Of a stretch of 64,000 bases of DNA, positions 1 through 9,287 are shown piece by piece. The notes under the pieces were generated by a model that ran no database searches, was not told where the DNA came from, and saw nothing but the letters and a program-made list of their open reading frames with translations. How positions within the stretch are numbered: position 1 is the first letter of the stretch; the number at the start of each line of letters is the position of its first letter. Where the stretch lies: contig JAZKJV010002961.1 in the NCBI GenBank assembly GCA_037367405.1, positions 124,001 to 188,000 of the forward strand, read 5' to 3'. The DNA is from Ottelia alismoides. Lineage: Eukaryota; Streptophyta; Magnoliopsida; Alismatales; Hydrocharitaceae. Position numbers and translations under genes: made by a program.

Positions 1-2
1 AA

Positions 3-1073
3 ATGTTCCCTAAAGAAAGAAAAAATCCGGCACACTCCCTCTCTCTCTCTCTTCTCTTCTTTTTTTTGGATACAATGTGGAGAGTTTTAGAGAAGATACA
101 AGTACCTGTCCTATACATTAATCTCATAAAGGATATGTATGATAGGGCTTTATCTTGTGTAAGGACCCCGACGGGGAAGACTGACTATTTTGATATCAAC
201 ATTGGTTTACATCAAGGTTCAGCTTTGAGTCCATTTCTTTTTACTTTGATTATGGACGAGTTGACAAGTCACATTCAAGATGAGTTACCTTGGTGTATGT
301 TATTTGCTGATGATATTGTGTTGATTGACGAGACTAGAGATGGAGTAAATGAGAAGCTTGAGGTTTGGAGACATGCATTGGAGACTAAAGGTTTTCGTAT
401 AAGTAGGGCTAAGACGGAATATATGGAATGCACCTTTGATGGAAGCAATGGTGAAGGAATCGAGGTGAAGATTGGTGACGATAACATTCAGAAGAGAGAT
501 TCTTTTAGATATCTGGGATCTATTTTGCAACATGATGGGGAAATTGATGGAGATGTTACTAATAGAATAAATGCAGGCTGGCTAAAGTGGAGAGGAGCCT
601 CCGCTGTTCTCTGTGATAAGAAAATTCCTTTAAAAATTAAAGGAAAGTTTTACAAAACAGCCGTGAGACCTGCTATGCTTTATGGTTCTGAATGTTGGCC
701 TGTGAACCATAGACATGTGCAGAGAATGGCTGTAGCAGAAATGAAAATGCTAAGATGGATGTGTGGACATACACGTAAAGATCGGATTCGGAATGATGCA
801 ATCCGAAAGAAAGTTGGTGTAGCTCCGATCGAGGATAAGATGCGAGAAAACCGTTTAAGATGGTTTGGTCATTTGCAAAGAAGGTCAACTGATGCACCGG
901 TTAGGAGATGCGAGTGTTGGGATGTTGAGCCGGCCAAGAGAGGACGAGGACGGCCCAAGAAGTGTTGGAAAGAGACTATACGAAGGGATCTTAGTTTTTT
1001 GGATATAAGTCCGAGATTGACCCAAGACAGATCTGAATGGAGGCGAAGAATCCATGTAGCCGACCCTACTTAA
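3..1073 (+). CDS. RTE LINE reverse transcriptase, C-terminal part
   Basis: This long open frame codes for the second half of an RTE reverse transcriptase (RNA-dependent DNA polymerase used in target-primed retrotransposition). The first about 24 residues come from flanking CT-rich DNA and are not part of the family. RT motifs follow: HQGSALSPFLFTLIMDEL near residue 70, the catalytic FADD box (MLFADDIVLIDE) near residue 100, and the thumb/C-terminal block with RIRNDAIRKKVGVAPIEDKM and RENRLRWFGHLQRR near residues 260-290. The N-terminal endonuclease and the first RT blocks are missing, so it is a dead 5'-truncated copy. It is uninterrupted by stops, which makes it the best-preserved RTE coding stretch in the window and probably a fairly recent insertion. 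Confidence 0.88.
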   Translation: MFPKERKNPAHSLSLSLLFFFLDTMWRVLEKIQVPVLYINLIKDMYDRALSCVRTPTGKTDYFDINIGLHQGSALSPFLFTLIMDELTSHIQDELPWCMLFADDIVLIDETRDGVNEKLEVWRHALETKGFRISRAKTEYMECTFDGSNGEGIEVKIGDDNIQKRDSFRYLGSILQHDGEIDGDVTNRINAGWLKWRGASAVLCDKKIPLKIKGKFYKTAVRPAMLYGSECWPVNHRHVQRMAVAEMKMLRWMCGHTRKDRIRNDAIRKKVGVAPIEDKMRENRLRWFGHLQRRSTDAPVRRCECWDVEPAKRGRGRPKKCWKETIRRDLSFLDISPRLTQDRSEWRRRIHVADPT

Positions 1074-1104
1074 TTGTGGGAAAAGGCTTTGTTGTTGTTG
1101 TTGT
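75..1104 (+). mobile_element. RTE-clade non-LTR retrotransposon, 5'-truncated copy
   Basis: Recognisable RTE sequence begins near 75, inside the RT domain, and runs to a (TTG)n tail at 1090-1104. The tail follows the motif CCTACTTAATTGTGGGAAAA, which recurs at every other RTE end in this window. Plant RTE elements typically end in such a short trinucleotide repeat rather than poly(A). The CT-rich 1-74 is flanking sequence. I did not find a convincing target-site duplication. It lies in intron 4 of BET3, antisense to the gene. Confidence 0.9.
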
Positions 1105-1133
1105 AAAGCAAGGAGGGATAATTGGATCCCCCC

Positions 1134-1541
1134 CAAGGTTGCAAAAGTCGGTAATCGGTAATCGGTCGGTTGGGTCACTGACTAAGGATTAATCGATAGT
1201 CGTACGACTACTCGGATTTAGTCGGACTTTAATCAGCTTTGAATTTTATGATTATTTTAAATATATAACTCATTTTTATACATATATTTATATAGATTTT
1301 ATACATTTGTTATACTATCATAATAAAATAAAAAAGTAATTGTATTTAAGTAAAACACTGAGCATATTATAATAAGTTTTCTTATAAAAAACGCAAAACA
1401 TATAAGAATATTGTATCTCCAAGCAAAAAATTGGTCGGCTAGTGTACCTAATCGAAATTAGTCGATACTCAGTCGGCCATCCCACTGACTAGACTACTCG
1501 GACCTACTAGTCGGGCCAGTCGGGTGACTTTTACAACCCTG
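1134..1541. mobile_element. hAT-type MITE (408 bp)
   Basis: The ends are inverted: CAAGGTTGCAAAAGTC at 1134 against CAGGGTTGTAAAAGTC read inward from 1541. Flanks are ATCCCCCC (1126-1133) and GTCCCCCC (1542-1549), an 8-bp duplication with one mismatch. The CARGGTTGYAAA end and 8-bp TSD are hAT hallmarks. Subterminal DNA is rich in TCGGTAATCGG / TAGTCGG repeats in both orientations. No coding capacity. It sits about 30 bp downstream of the RTE tail. Confidence 0.8.
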
Positions 1542-1549
1542 GTCCCCCC

Positions 1550-2431
1550 CCTTTTCCATGAGCTTTAGTGTTCCCTGAAGGGAACCTCATAGCGTCGCCT
1601 AAGAACAAGGTGAAGCCTCGCCGTCGTAGGACACGGGAAAGGGAGAGAAGCTCGGAGAATGGGAGGAGACGCGAGGGGGGGTCTAATGCCGCTGTCACTT
1701 GGGGAGATGATCTGGAGATGAGCTCAACACATGAAGCCATGTAGCCTTACACCGTCGTGGCTTTGAGAGGTTGCTGCAGTGCTTCTTCTTCAGATATCGG
1801 AGAGGTATCGAGATTAACGTGGATTTTGCATCGAATCTCGTGAGGCATGGTATCACTATGCGTGAGGAGGTCATTATCGTTGGAGCATCGTGAGGAACTG
1901 CATCGGAGGGTGGAGCTCTGCCTGTGGGGTGCCCTCGTGAGGCATGGTCTCATCGCGCATGAGGAGGTTGTTATCGTTGGAGCATCGCGAGGAGGCGTGC
2001 CGGAGGGTGGAGCTCTGCCTGTGGGGTGCCTCCAGGTGGTGCACATAAGACTCCATCGCGTTGATGACATGGGATGTATCCGGGTAGGGTCATTGCTTCC
2101 TAGATCGCAAGCCTAGTCCAGAGGAGTCGCAGCTAGGGAGAGTCGTCGATTGGAAGGGGAGTTGATGCATGTGTGTTGGATATTGCACTTGGAGTTGTGT
2201 CGCTTGAACCTCGCGCGCAGTGCGTTGTCGACGTGCGTGGGGGAGTGATCTGATTTAGGGTTTCAACAGAAACCCAACCTTGTTGAAGTGATCTTCACAA
2301 AGGAATCCATCATGAACTTTTATCGCAGAAGCAGATCTTTGAAAAAAACTTGAGAACAATGGTACAACACAAACTTCAAGGTAAAAGAACCAAAAGAGAA
2401 CTAAACCTCAAAGAAGAATCCCAAAAACCGA
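1550..2431 (-). other. Leader/gag-side internal region of a copia-type element, broken
   Basis: This stretch follows the minus-strand primer-binding site at 2432-2446 and should be the 5' internal region of that element. A short frame opens at 2313 (minus) but hits a stop after about 15 residues, and no gag, protease, integrase or RT domain is recognisable. It contains a 97-bp tandem duplication (1839-2031). The element is cut off on its 3' side near the MITE and RTE insertions, so it is a remnant. Confidence 0.45.
1839..2031. repeat. Tandem duplication, 97-bp period
   Basis: Two imperfect units start at CGTGAGGCATGG (1839 and 1936). Both carry TTATCGTTGGAGCATCG and GGAGGGTGGAGCTCTGCCTG in the same order. 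They lie in the degraded internal region of the copia remnant and produce spurious open frames on both strands. Confidence 0.8.
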
Positions 2432-2446
2432 CTTTCTCGGATACCA
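2432..2446 (-). other. Primer-binding site of copia-type element
   Basis: Immediately inside the LTR the minus strand reads TGGTATCCGAGAAAG. The TGGTATC start pairs with the 3' end of initiator tRNA-Met, the usual primer for plant copia and gypsy elements. Confidence 0.7.
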
Positions 2447-2749
2447 TGTTGAAATATATGAATGCGGAAGTGAAATCAGAACCAAGAAAAGAAACGTAAA
2501 CATCTTGGGTTTTTTTATATTGGTTTTATGTGGAACCATACTCCGAAGGAGCAGGATGAAACTACGGGGGAAGGCCTCAAAGAGCTGGATATACTATTGA
2601 ATCTCTCAATGAGCACAGGGGGTGTAGGGCTCCTTATATACCCTACAGACAGACCGAAGTCCCACAAATAGTGGATGTGGGACTAAACATGAAAGAAGGT
2701 TATTGGATCTTAGAGAGATCTAAGTACACATCTATTACATACTCCAACA
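2447..2749 (-). repeat. 5' LTR of a copia-type retrotransposon (303 bp)
   Basis: On the minus strand the block starts TGTTGGAGTATG and ends ATATATTTCAACA, the TGTTG..CAACA borders typical of Ty1/copia LTRs. A TATA box (GGTATATAAGGAGCC) lies about 110 bp in, followed by a transcribed R/U5-like stretch. The tRNA-Met PBS abuts the inner border, which fixes the orientation and makes this the 5' LTR. No partner LTR is present to the left within the window, so the element is truncated. Confidence 0.72.
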
Positions 2750-2958
2750 AGAGGAAAGTGAATGAAGAAGATGGAGATAACTCCAAGAATACTATTACTC
2801 GAAATCAAATTTAACTTACTCATAGACCCCTTTATATATATATAGAGAGAGAGAGAGAGTGGAAGTACAAAAACAAAATAAATAGAATAAACAAACTCTA
2901 ATTGACTCATAAGACGATTCACAATTTAAATACTAAGTTACCAAAGCTATTTTCTAAG

Positions 2959-3112
2959 ATATCAGTTTATCTAAACAACAACAAAGACTTTTCCCACATG
3001 AAGTAGGGTCGGCTAATTTTCTAATATATCTGGGGTGAACACCACAGAGTGTATCCCCCTGTTTTGAGCTTCAAAAAAAAGTAGGGTCGGCTAATATCAG
3101 TTTATTTAAACA
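2959..3112 (-). mobile_element. Miniature nested LINE tails (RTE tail carrying an L1 tail)
   Basis: An RTE 3' tail (AACAACAACAAAGACTTTTC on the plus strand, element on minus) is flanked by direct repeats ATATCAGTTTATYTAAACA at 2959-2977 and 3094-3112, 18 of 19 identical. Inside it, 3018-3080 is about 60 bp of an L1 3' end (TGAACACCACAGAGTGTATC.., ending in A8). This is flanked by the 17-bp repeat AAGTAGGGTCGGCTAAT at 3001-3017 and 3079-3095. Each insertion therefore has its own target-site duplication. Confidence 0.85.
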
Positions 3113-3768
<656 letters not shown>

Positions 3769-4020
3769 TTAAAAAAATCAACTATGCAGTTTACCAACAA
3801 ATAAGGAACGTAAAAATCAAGTTGCCGAAGAACAGCAGGAAATTGGCACTGCTAATGAAATGGTACTTTTATGACATAAAACTAGGATAATATCATGATA
3901 AATCATTTCTTTGAAAAGGCATAGTATGCTAAAATCATTAAAAAATGCGAAAAGGCTCAAGTCTTTGAAACTGGTGACTCAGAACTTGCTGAGAATACTG
4001 TAACAAATCCTCTTGCTAAT

Positions 4021-4152
4021 AACATGATGCCACCTAACTTATCCACGATAAACTGATGAAGTTGTGTTCTGCCACTTTGAGATAATATAATCCTAACATG
4101 ATGCCACCTAACCTCTTTACGTCGAACTGAAATTGTATTCTACCACTTTAAT
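4021..4152. repeat. Tandem duplication, 74-bp period
   Basis: AACATGATGCCACCTAAC begins at 4021 and again at 4095. The two units then share degenerate GAA.TTGTATTCTRCCACTTT. It lies in unique intron sequence just left of the outer L1. Confidence 0.7.
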
Positions 4153-4339
4153 ACAGACCCATATGAGTGACACTGAGACTTGGAACCATGCAATTGAACA
4201 CACCATCCAAATCTTCCAAATGTATATAACAACATGACCCGTGGTAGTACTACGCCCTCGTATAAAAAGTTGACTGCAGAAATTCCAATTCACTGTTAAA
4301 GTTCGCGTCTTAATGCCGATGAGATTTCGGGCCAAAGGT

Positions 4340-6330
4340 ATCCATATCTGATAGCTAATGTGAAGGATGGTGACTTAATGGAAAGGCTTGGAAGGTGTCT
4401 TGGATCCTTCTTTGTAGAACACTTTCTGAGGAACATTGTCTCCTTGGGAACGGTGTCCGCTTATGTACGTGGTCTCTCTACCTCACAAGAGATGACATTT
4501 TTGGTGATTGATGTGCTTGTCTCAGGTGTTGTTTGGCGAAGACCGCGGTTCTGAGATGGAGCCTTATCTCAGGAGATCAGCAGGACATTCCGAGTTTCTG
4601 GTATGTCGTTCACCTCGCGGCGAATTGAATGTTTCTAGAATGTGTTGGCTGAAGTTGCAAAGGTGGTAGATCTCGTCTTGGGTGGGCTTCGTCCAGGACA
4701 AGGCATCGATGTTATGGTCATGGTTGAAGGGTGCACAGTCGCGCGGATGGTTGAGGCTGTGTACACAGTCGGCCATACCTCCTTTCGATTGTTGTTGGAG
4801 TGCTTGCCAGCATCATCTGCTGGTGCTTTTCCTTTCTCCTCGGACCCTGGTGCATACGAACCCGAAGGAGGGCTCCTCTGAACAGATGGACAAGTACTCT
4901 GATTGGCTTTTAGATCCGTTGTTTGGCATAGATTGCCGCAGATGCTCAACTTTTTGTACTTTAGTTTCCTGTGTGGGTCTGACACAAGGAGCATCTCGGA
5001 GCCTTTTGGCACTGGTGTTCAGGAGGAAGCTCAGGTTCCTACGGTCGTTTCTCCCCTCTGTACGAGGTGCACGATCATGTTCCCACGGAGCTTGTGGTTG
5101 CCCCCTGGAATGCCCGTCTATCATGGTTGTGAAACGGAAGGAACATAAGAGACGAGATCTTTTTATCCAAAGGCATGATGCCTTTTCTCTCGCCATGTGT
5201 AAGGCGGATTGGTGGAGGATTTCTATTCGCAAGTGATTGTCGAGGCCTCTAGGGCTGTGGTCACATTTGGTTGATTCTTCGACAGTGGAGGCGGTTGATG
5301 AGTCACCGAGGGTGGAGCAAATGGTGGTAACCTGTGGAACAGGTGATGGTGCAAAGGGGTTCTTTGAATCGAGAGAGGGGGTTGAACAAGCCTGGCGTGG
5401 TTGCAAACTGCATGTGGTGGTGTTGGCAAGGAGCTTCCCTTCTGCTGCCAGATGAAGATCATCACTTGGAATGTCCCGGTTCTAGGACAACCGAATACGC
5501 GGAAGGTAATAGGCCCGCTTTTGGAGGCATGGAAGGCGGATATTTTCTCCTTGCAGGAGATGAAGCGTGAAGTTTGGGATCGATTTTTGTGGCATGAGGT
5601 GGCGGGGTCTTGTTTCTCTGACTATTGTTCTATGCCATCTGTCGGTGCTTCGGATGGCATGTTGGTCGGCTGGAGGTGTAGTACGATGGAGACGGAGGAC
5701 TCTGTATGTTGCACTAGGGTATTGTTCGTGGTGCTTTGAAGGGTGTAGGATGCTATGTTGATGTTGGTTTGGGTAGTTTATGGTTCCACGGGAGCTCAAG
5801 TGTCGGTTGATATGTAGATGAGCTATGGATGGTGTGTGCTTGTTTTTCGAATGTATCTTGTATTATTGGTAACGATTTCAACGTTACTCTTCTTGTTGTC
5901 GATTGTCCTTATGATAGGGGTGGGTTGGATGATGGCTCTCCTTATTTTACCGCCTTTGTGGGGGACATGGTGTTGGATGTGCTCGACGTTGCAAATCTGG
6001 TATATAATTGGAGGAGTAACTCCTTTAGGTCCCACTTTGATCGTTTCTGTGGTTCAGTGGGGCTCGTGGAGAGTTTCTTGTTGGGCTTTATCATGGCCTC
6101 GTCAAGGACACACCCAGATCATGTCACTTTGTTGGGACTCTAGCGACAACCAACGTTTAGGCGATCTATTTCGCTCTAAGCGCTCTTGTATGCAAGAGGA
6201 GGGTTTTCAAGAAAGGGTCACAAGGTGTTGAAAGGAGTAGGAGGTGACCAGTTCAGCATCTAGATGAATGGCAGATAAGCTTCGTGTTGTGTGTTGTATG
6301 TTGATTATGTTCAGGAGGGAGTATCATGCA
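4340..6330 (+). mobile_element. Outer L1 LINE (LINE-A), 5' part
   Basis: The left arm of an L1 element, split by LINE-B. The region from about 4340 to 5450 corresponds to the ORF1 side and is badly decayed (frames broken every 50-200 codons). The ORF2 endonuclease starts at 5452. The right arm resumes at about 19567 with the linker and reverse transcriptase. The left boundary is approximate. The right boundary lies between about 6300 and 6370. A weak candidate TSD is AGCAGAGTTG (6364) versus AGCAAAATTG (19583), 8 of 10 identical. Confidence 0.75.
5452..5739 (+). CDS. L1 ORF2 endonuclease domain, N-terminal piece (LINE-A)
   Basis: Opens with MKIITWNVPVLGQPNTRK, the start of the apurinic-type endonuclease of plant L1 ORF2 (consensus KI.TWNVRGLG). 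It continues with ADIFSLQEMK, equivalent to the catalytic D-LQE-K block in which the glutamate binds the metal ion. The frame breaks after 95 codons. The rest of the endonuclease continues in other frames to about 6230 (IIGNDFNVTLL and NWRSNSFRSHFDRF near 5860-6040, matching the GDFN and RIDRF motifs). The enzyme nicks target DNA in LINE insertion, but this copy is dead. Confidence 0.8.
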   Translation: MKIITWNVPVLGQPNTRKVIGPLLEAWKADIFSLQEMKREVWDRFLWHEVAGSCFSDYCSMPSVGASDGMLVGWRCSTMETEDSVCCTRVLFVVL

Positions 6331-8064
6331 TGTCCTTAGAAGTCAACGGAGGGATTCAGCACAAGCAGAGTTGGTAAGCCCTGACCGGCTGGAAGATTCT
6401 AGGGAGTTGCAGGAGGACGAGAAGTGCGAAAGGTTGGTATGGAGCGCTGGTGGAGGGCGAGGGGGAGTGCGGGAGCGACTTCGAAAGGGTTGGCCGAGGC
6501 TCAGGGAGAGGCGGAGCATGCGAAAGGGGTCGGTGCGCGTGTCTCGGAGAGCGCTGCAGGGGGATGCTGCGGCGTTGGGGGGGTTCAGAAGGGGAAGGAA
6601 GTGGTGCGATGGAAAGGCGGGGGTGGTCGCGGCGAAGGGGGTAACGTGATGCATGGGAAGGGCGACGAGCAGGTGGGAGAGGGGGATGGGGGATGGTTGC
6701 GGGTGTCTCACAAGAAGCCGGAGAAGCGATGCTTCCGGTGGGGACATCGTGGACATGTGGCCTCGTTTTGTGAAGTTCCCCCGAGATGCTTTGGGTGTGG
6801 GAGGTAGGGGCACCGTAAGGCCTCTTGCGGGTTCCGTTCTGTGCGTGCCCGTGCCTCTGTTCCAGCTCCTGGTGGTGCGGGCAGTGGCGGGGTGGCGACT
6901 CCTGGGACTTTCGACGGGCGGGGAGTGAGATCTTTCGCGCAGGTGGTAGCGGGTGCTCCCAGAGGGTCGTTTGGTGCAAGCTTCGGAGGTTCGTATGGTG
7001 CGGCCACCTCCAACTTGCCGGAAGACTTAGAGGGGAGGCCGGATCATGTCGCTGTTACGCAAGAAAAGGATTACGTGGGGGTGCTAAAAACGTGGCGGTG
7101 GTTGGGATCGCCTTGCGGAACTTCATATCGCTGGACAAGGTAAGGGACCATCTGCATGGCTTCATGGGATCAAAGTTCGCAGGGGACGTTGTGGCTATTG
7201 ATGCCAAGCGATGCTGTGCTCATGGCCTTTCGCCGGAGCAACGGGATCGGCTACTTAGAATGGTGCGACGAATGATTTAATTTGGAGAGTTTTGCGTTTC
7301 GCAGACGGGGCATGTTCTGACGTCGAGGTGTGCGTGGCGGAGGTTCGTGGAGTACCCTTTCTCTCCAAGTCGGTCCCGTGCCTAAATCGGGCTCTCTGAC
7401 GGTGGGGAGAAGTTCTCGCGGTTGTCGATGATGGCCTGAAGCCGGGCGCTGAATGGAACATCACGCGGGTCCTGATGGAGTGCAACAAAGGTTTGCTCGA
7501 CGATGCGGTTGGCAGGGTCTTCTCCGAGGCTTTGGAGATGGGGCGATTCCGTTGTAGGGTGGAGTTGACGTTCATCGAGCCTCCACCATCGCCGGAGGTG
7601 ACGCGAACGCGAAGGGCCGGAGTCGACGTGCTAGAGGTCCCGAGGGTGGTCGGCGTCGCCTCGTCTTCCGGGCGCCAGGTGGCCTTGCATGGGGGTGTTT
7701 TGCATGCTTCGTCCCGCGGGAATGATCACCCACGTCCTTTCGGATACTCCCCTCGGGTGTTGTGCATGATATCTCCAAGGGATGATTTGTCTACTGACGA
7801 GGCTACTAGGGTATCTTCGCCCCAATCTTTTCGAACTCAGGATTCGGATCCCGATTTGGTGTTTCAACATGCGGATCTTTTGCCGGGTCGGGCGGTCCTG
7901 GGTGCCAACCGTTGTGTCTCGTTCGGATCCGGAGCGGTGGAGCGGTCGGGCCAAACTCCATTATTTCTCCCTACCCCTGATGTGGCCTTCACGGCTCATT
8001 TCGCTGGTGTGGCTCTATCTTCGGGTCTTGTTGTCGACACTGTGGAGAGGTCTGGTTTCTCGTG
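6331..8064 (+). mobile_element. Inner L1 LINE (LINE-B), 5' part
   Basis: The left arm of a second, younger L1, inserted into LINE-A in the same orientation. It holds ORF1 and is cut at 8064 by the chromovirus. The 5-bp chromovirus TSD TCGTG (8060-8064 and 15607-15611) proves that the arm resumes at 15612. Base composition is clearly more GC-rich than LINE-A or the intron. The 5' boundary is approximate. Confidence 0.8.
6424..8064 (+). pseudogene. L1 ORF1 (zinc-knuckle nucleic-acid-binding protein), broken
   Basis: L1 ORF1 proteins coat the LINE RNA. Two CCHC zinc knuckles are visible: CFRWGHRGHVASFC (about 6729) and CFGCGR.GHRKASC (about 6786). The first has W in place of the second cysteine and the second contains a stop. 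Between about 7090 and 7570 the frame shifts at least twice (NVAVVGIALRNFISLDKVRD, then EVRGVPFLSKSVPCLNRALG, then GAEWNITRVLMECNKG). From 7475 to 8092 a 205-codon frame is open. It is truncated in its C-terminal part by the chromovirus at 8064. Its last residues are LTR-encoded. Confidence 0.75.
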
Positions 8065-9287
8065 TGATGCAACCAAGTGTGCAATAACCTAAATGACGAT
8101 TCAAGCAATGGAACTATAGAAACAAAATGACGAACGAGATGAATGATGCACGACAGGCCAAAAATCAGCAACAATATTTGTCAAGTTACTCGTGTTTTAG
8201 CACCGATTTCGATCCACAAAATTAGGGCAAATAGATGAGTTAAGAGTCTTAATAAAATTATCACAATATTGCAACGACTAGGGGTCTCAACGATTCACCA
8301 AACCAAATCAACAATACCACAATCCACAACTAATATTTATGCGGTAGAATATGAGAAATGGGCACTCGTACCACAACCGGCAAGAGAGGTCGTGCTCGCT
8401 TCAGATCTGGTCAGGCGTGGCAGTGGCTTGCTTCAGCGATTTCCGGGGATGCAGGGGTTGGCGTCACGCAACACGACAACAGGTGGTCTGGCGGGCGCTG
8501 GAGGAGGGCCAGGGTGTCGAGTCGCAGTCGTGAAGGGGCCACGGGGGTTGAGGAGAATGGTAGGTGGCTGGCGAGGCGATGCTGCGGCTTGAGGGCGAGG
8601 CCGAAGGCTGTGGCTGGGGCAGGCGGGATTAGCGCCTGGTGGAGAGAGTCGGGCGGCGCGGGGAAGAGAGGTGTTGCGCAGAGGAGGGGTGCGGTTGCTG
8701 GCGAATGCGATGGGAGGTGGCGTGATCGACAGGCGGGGCAAGTTGGCGTGGGTGAGAGCGGCGGCGAGGAGAGGAAGGAAGGGAAGTAGAGGAGCGGCGG
8801 CGCCGTAGAGGTGGGAGGAGATACGGGAAGAGAGGGAAGAGGAGAGGGCGGAATCGAGTGGAGAAGTGGAATCGGGGGTGGGAGGGCTGGTCGGAGTTGG
8901 GAGGAGAGGAGACAGGGAATGGCGGCGGCGTGGGTTGGCGGGTTAGGGTTTGGAACGAAGGGGGGAAGAAACTGGGAAGAAAGGGGTCGGGGAGAGAGGC
9001 TGCGGGATCGAGAGAGAGGGGAGAGAGAGAGAGAAATTAGAGATAGGAAATTATTAATTCAACTCAACTTGAAAAACAAACCTAATACAAAGGGAGCCCT
9101 TTATAGAGGCTACTCCCCCTCAAAAGAAGCAACAAATCCCTAAAATTAGGGAAAGAAGAAATCAAAGGGAAAATATAAAAAGAGGCCTTTTATAATGAGC
9201 CTTTTACATGGGACTGAAATAAAATCAAATAGACAAAACAAATGCTAAATAAAATAAATGTCGCAGAGTTGCTATCATGCTGCATCA
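8065..9287 (-). repeat. 3' LTR of chromovirus
   Basis: 1223 bp, near-identical to 14381-15606. On the minus strand it starts TGATGCAGCATGATAGC and ends TGGTTGCATCA. A TATA-like CTATAAAGG is at about 9098-9106, about 180 bp into the LTR. The block 8350-9010 is GC-rich and purine-rich on the plus strand and gives several overlapping open frames in both LTRs. None looks like a real protein. Confidence 0.96.

Noticed and set aside
11..1112. Candidate TSD TAAAGAAAG / TAAAGCAAG for the first RTE copy
   Set aside because: The left repeat lies about 55 bp away from where RTE sequence begins, so it does not fit a simple insertion.
6343..7013. Long minus-strand frames (156 and 207 codons)
   Set aside because: Shadow frames opposite the GC-rich L1 ORF1, with Pro/Ser/His low complexity and no domain.
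8269..9143. Several 60-140-codon frames in the GC-rich LTR block (repeated at 14586-15462)
   Set aside because: The same frames recur in both LTRs on several strands, with indels between copies. This is composition, not a conserved protein.
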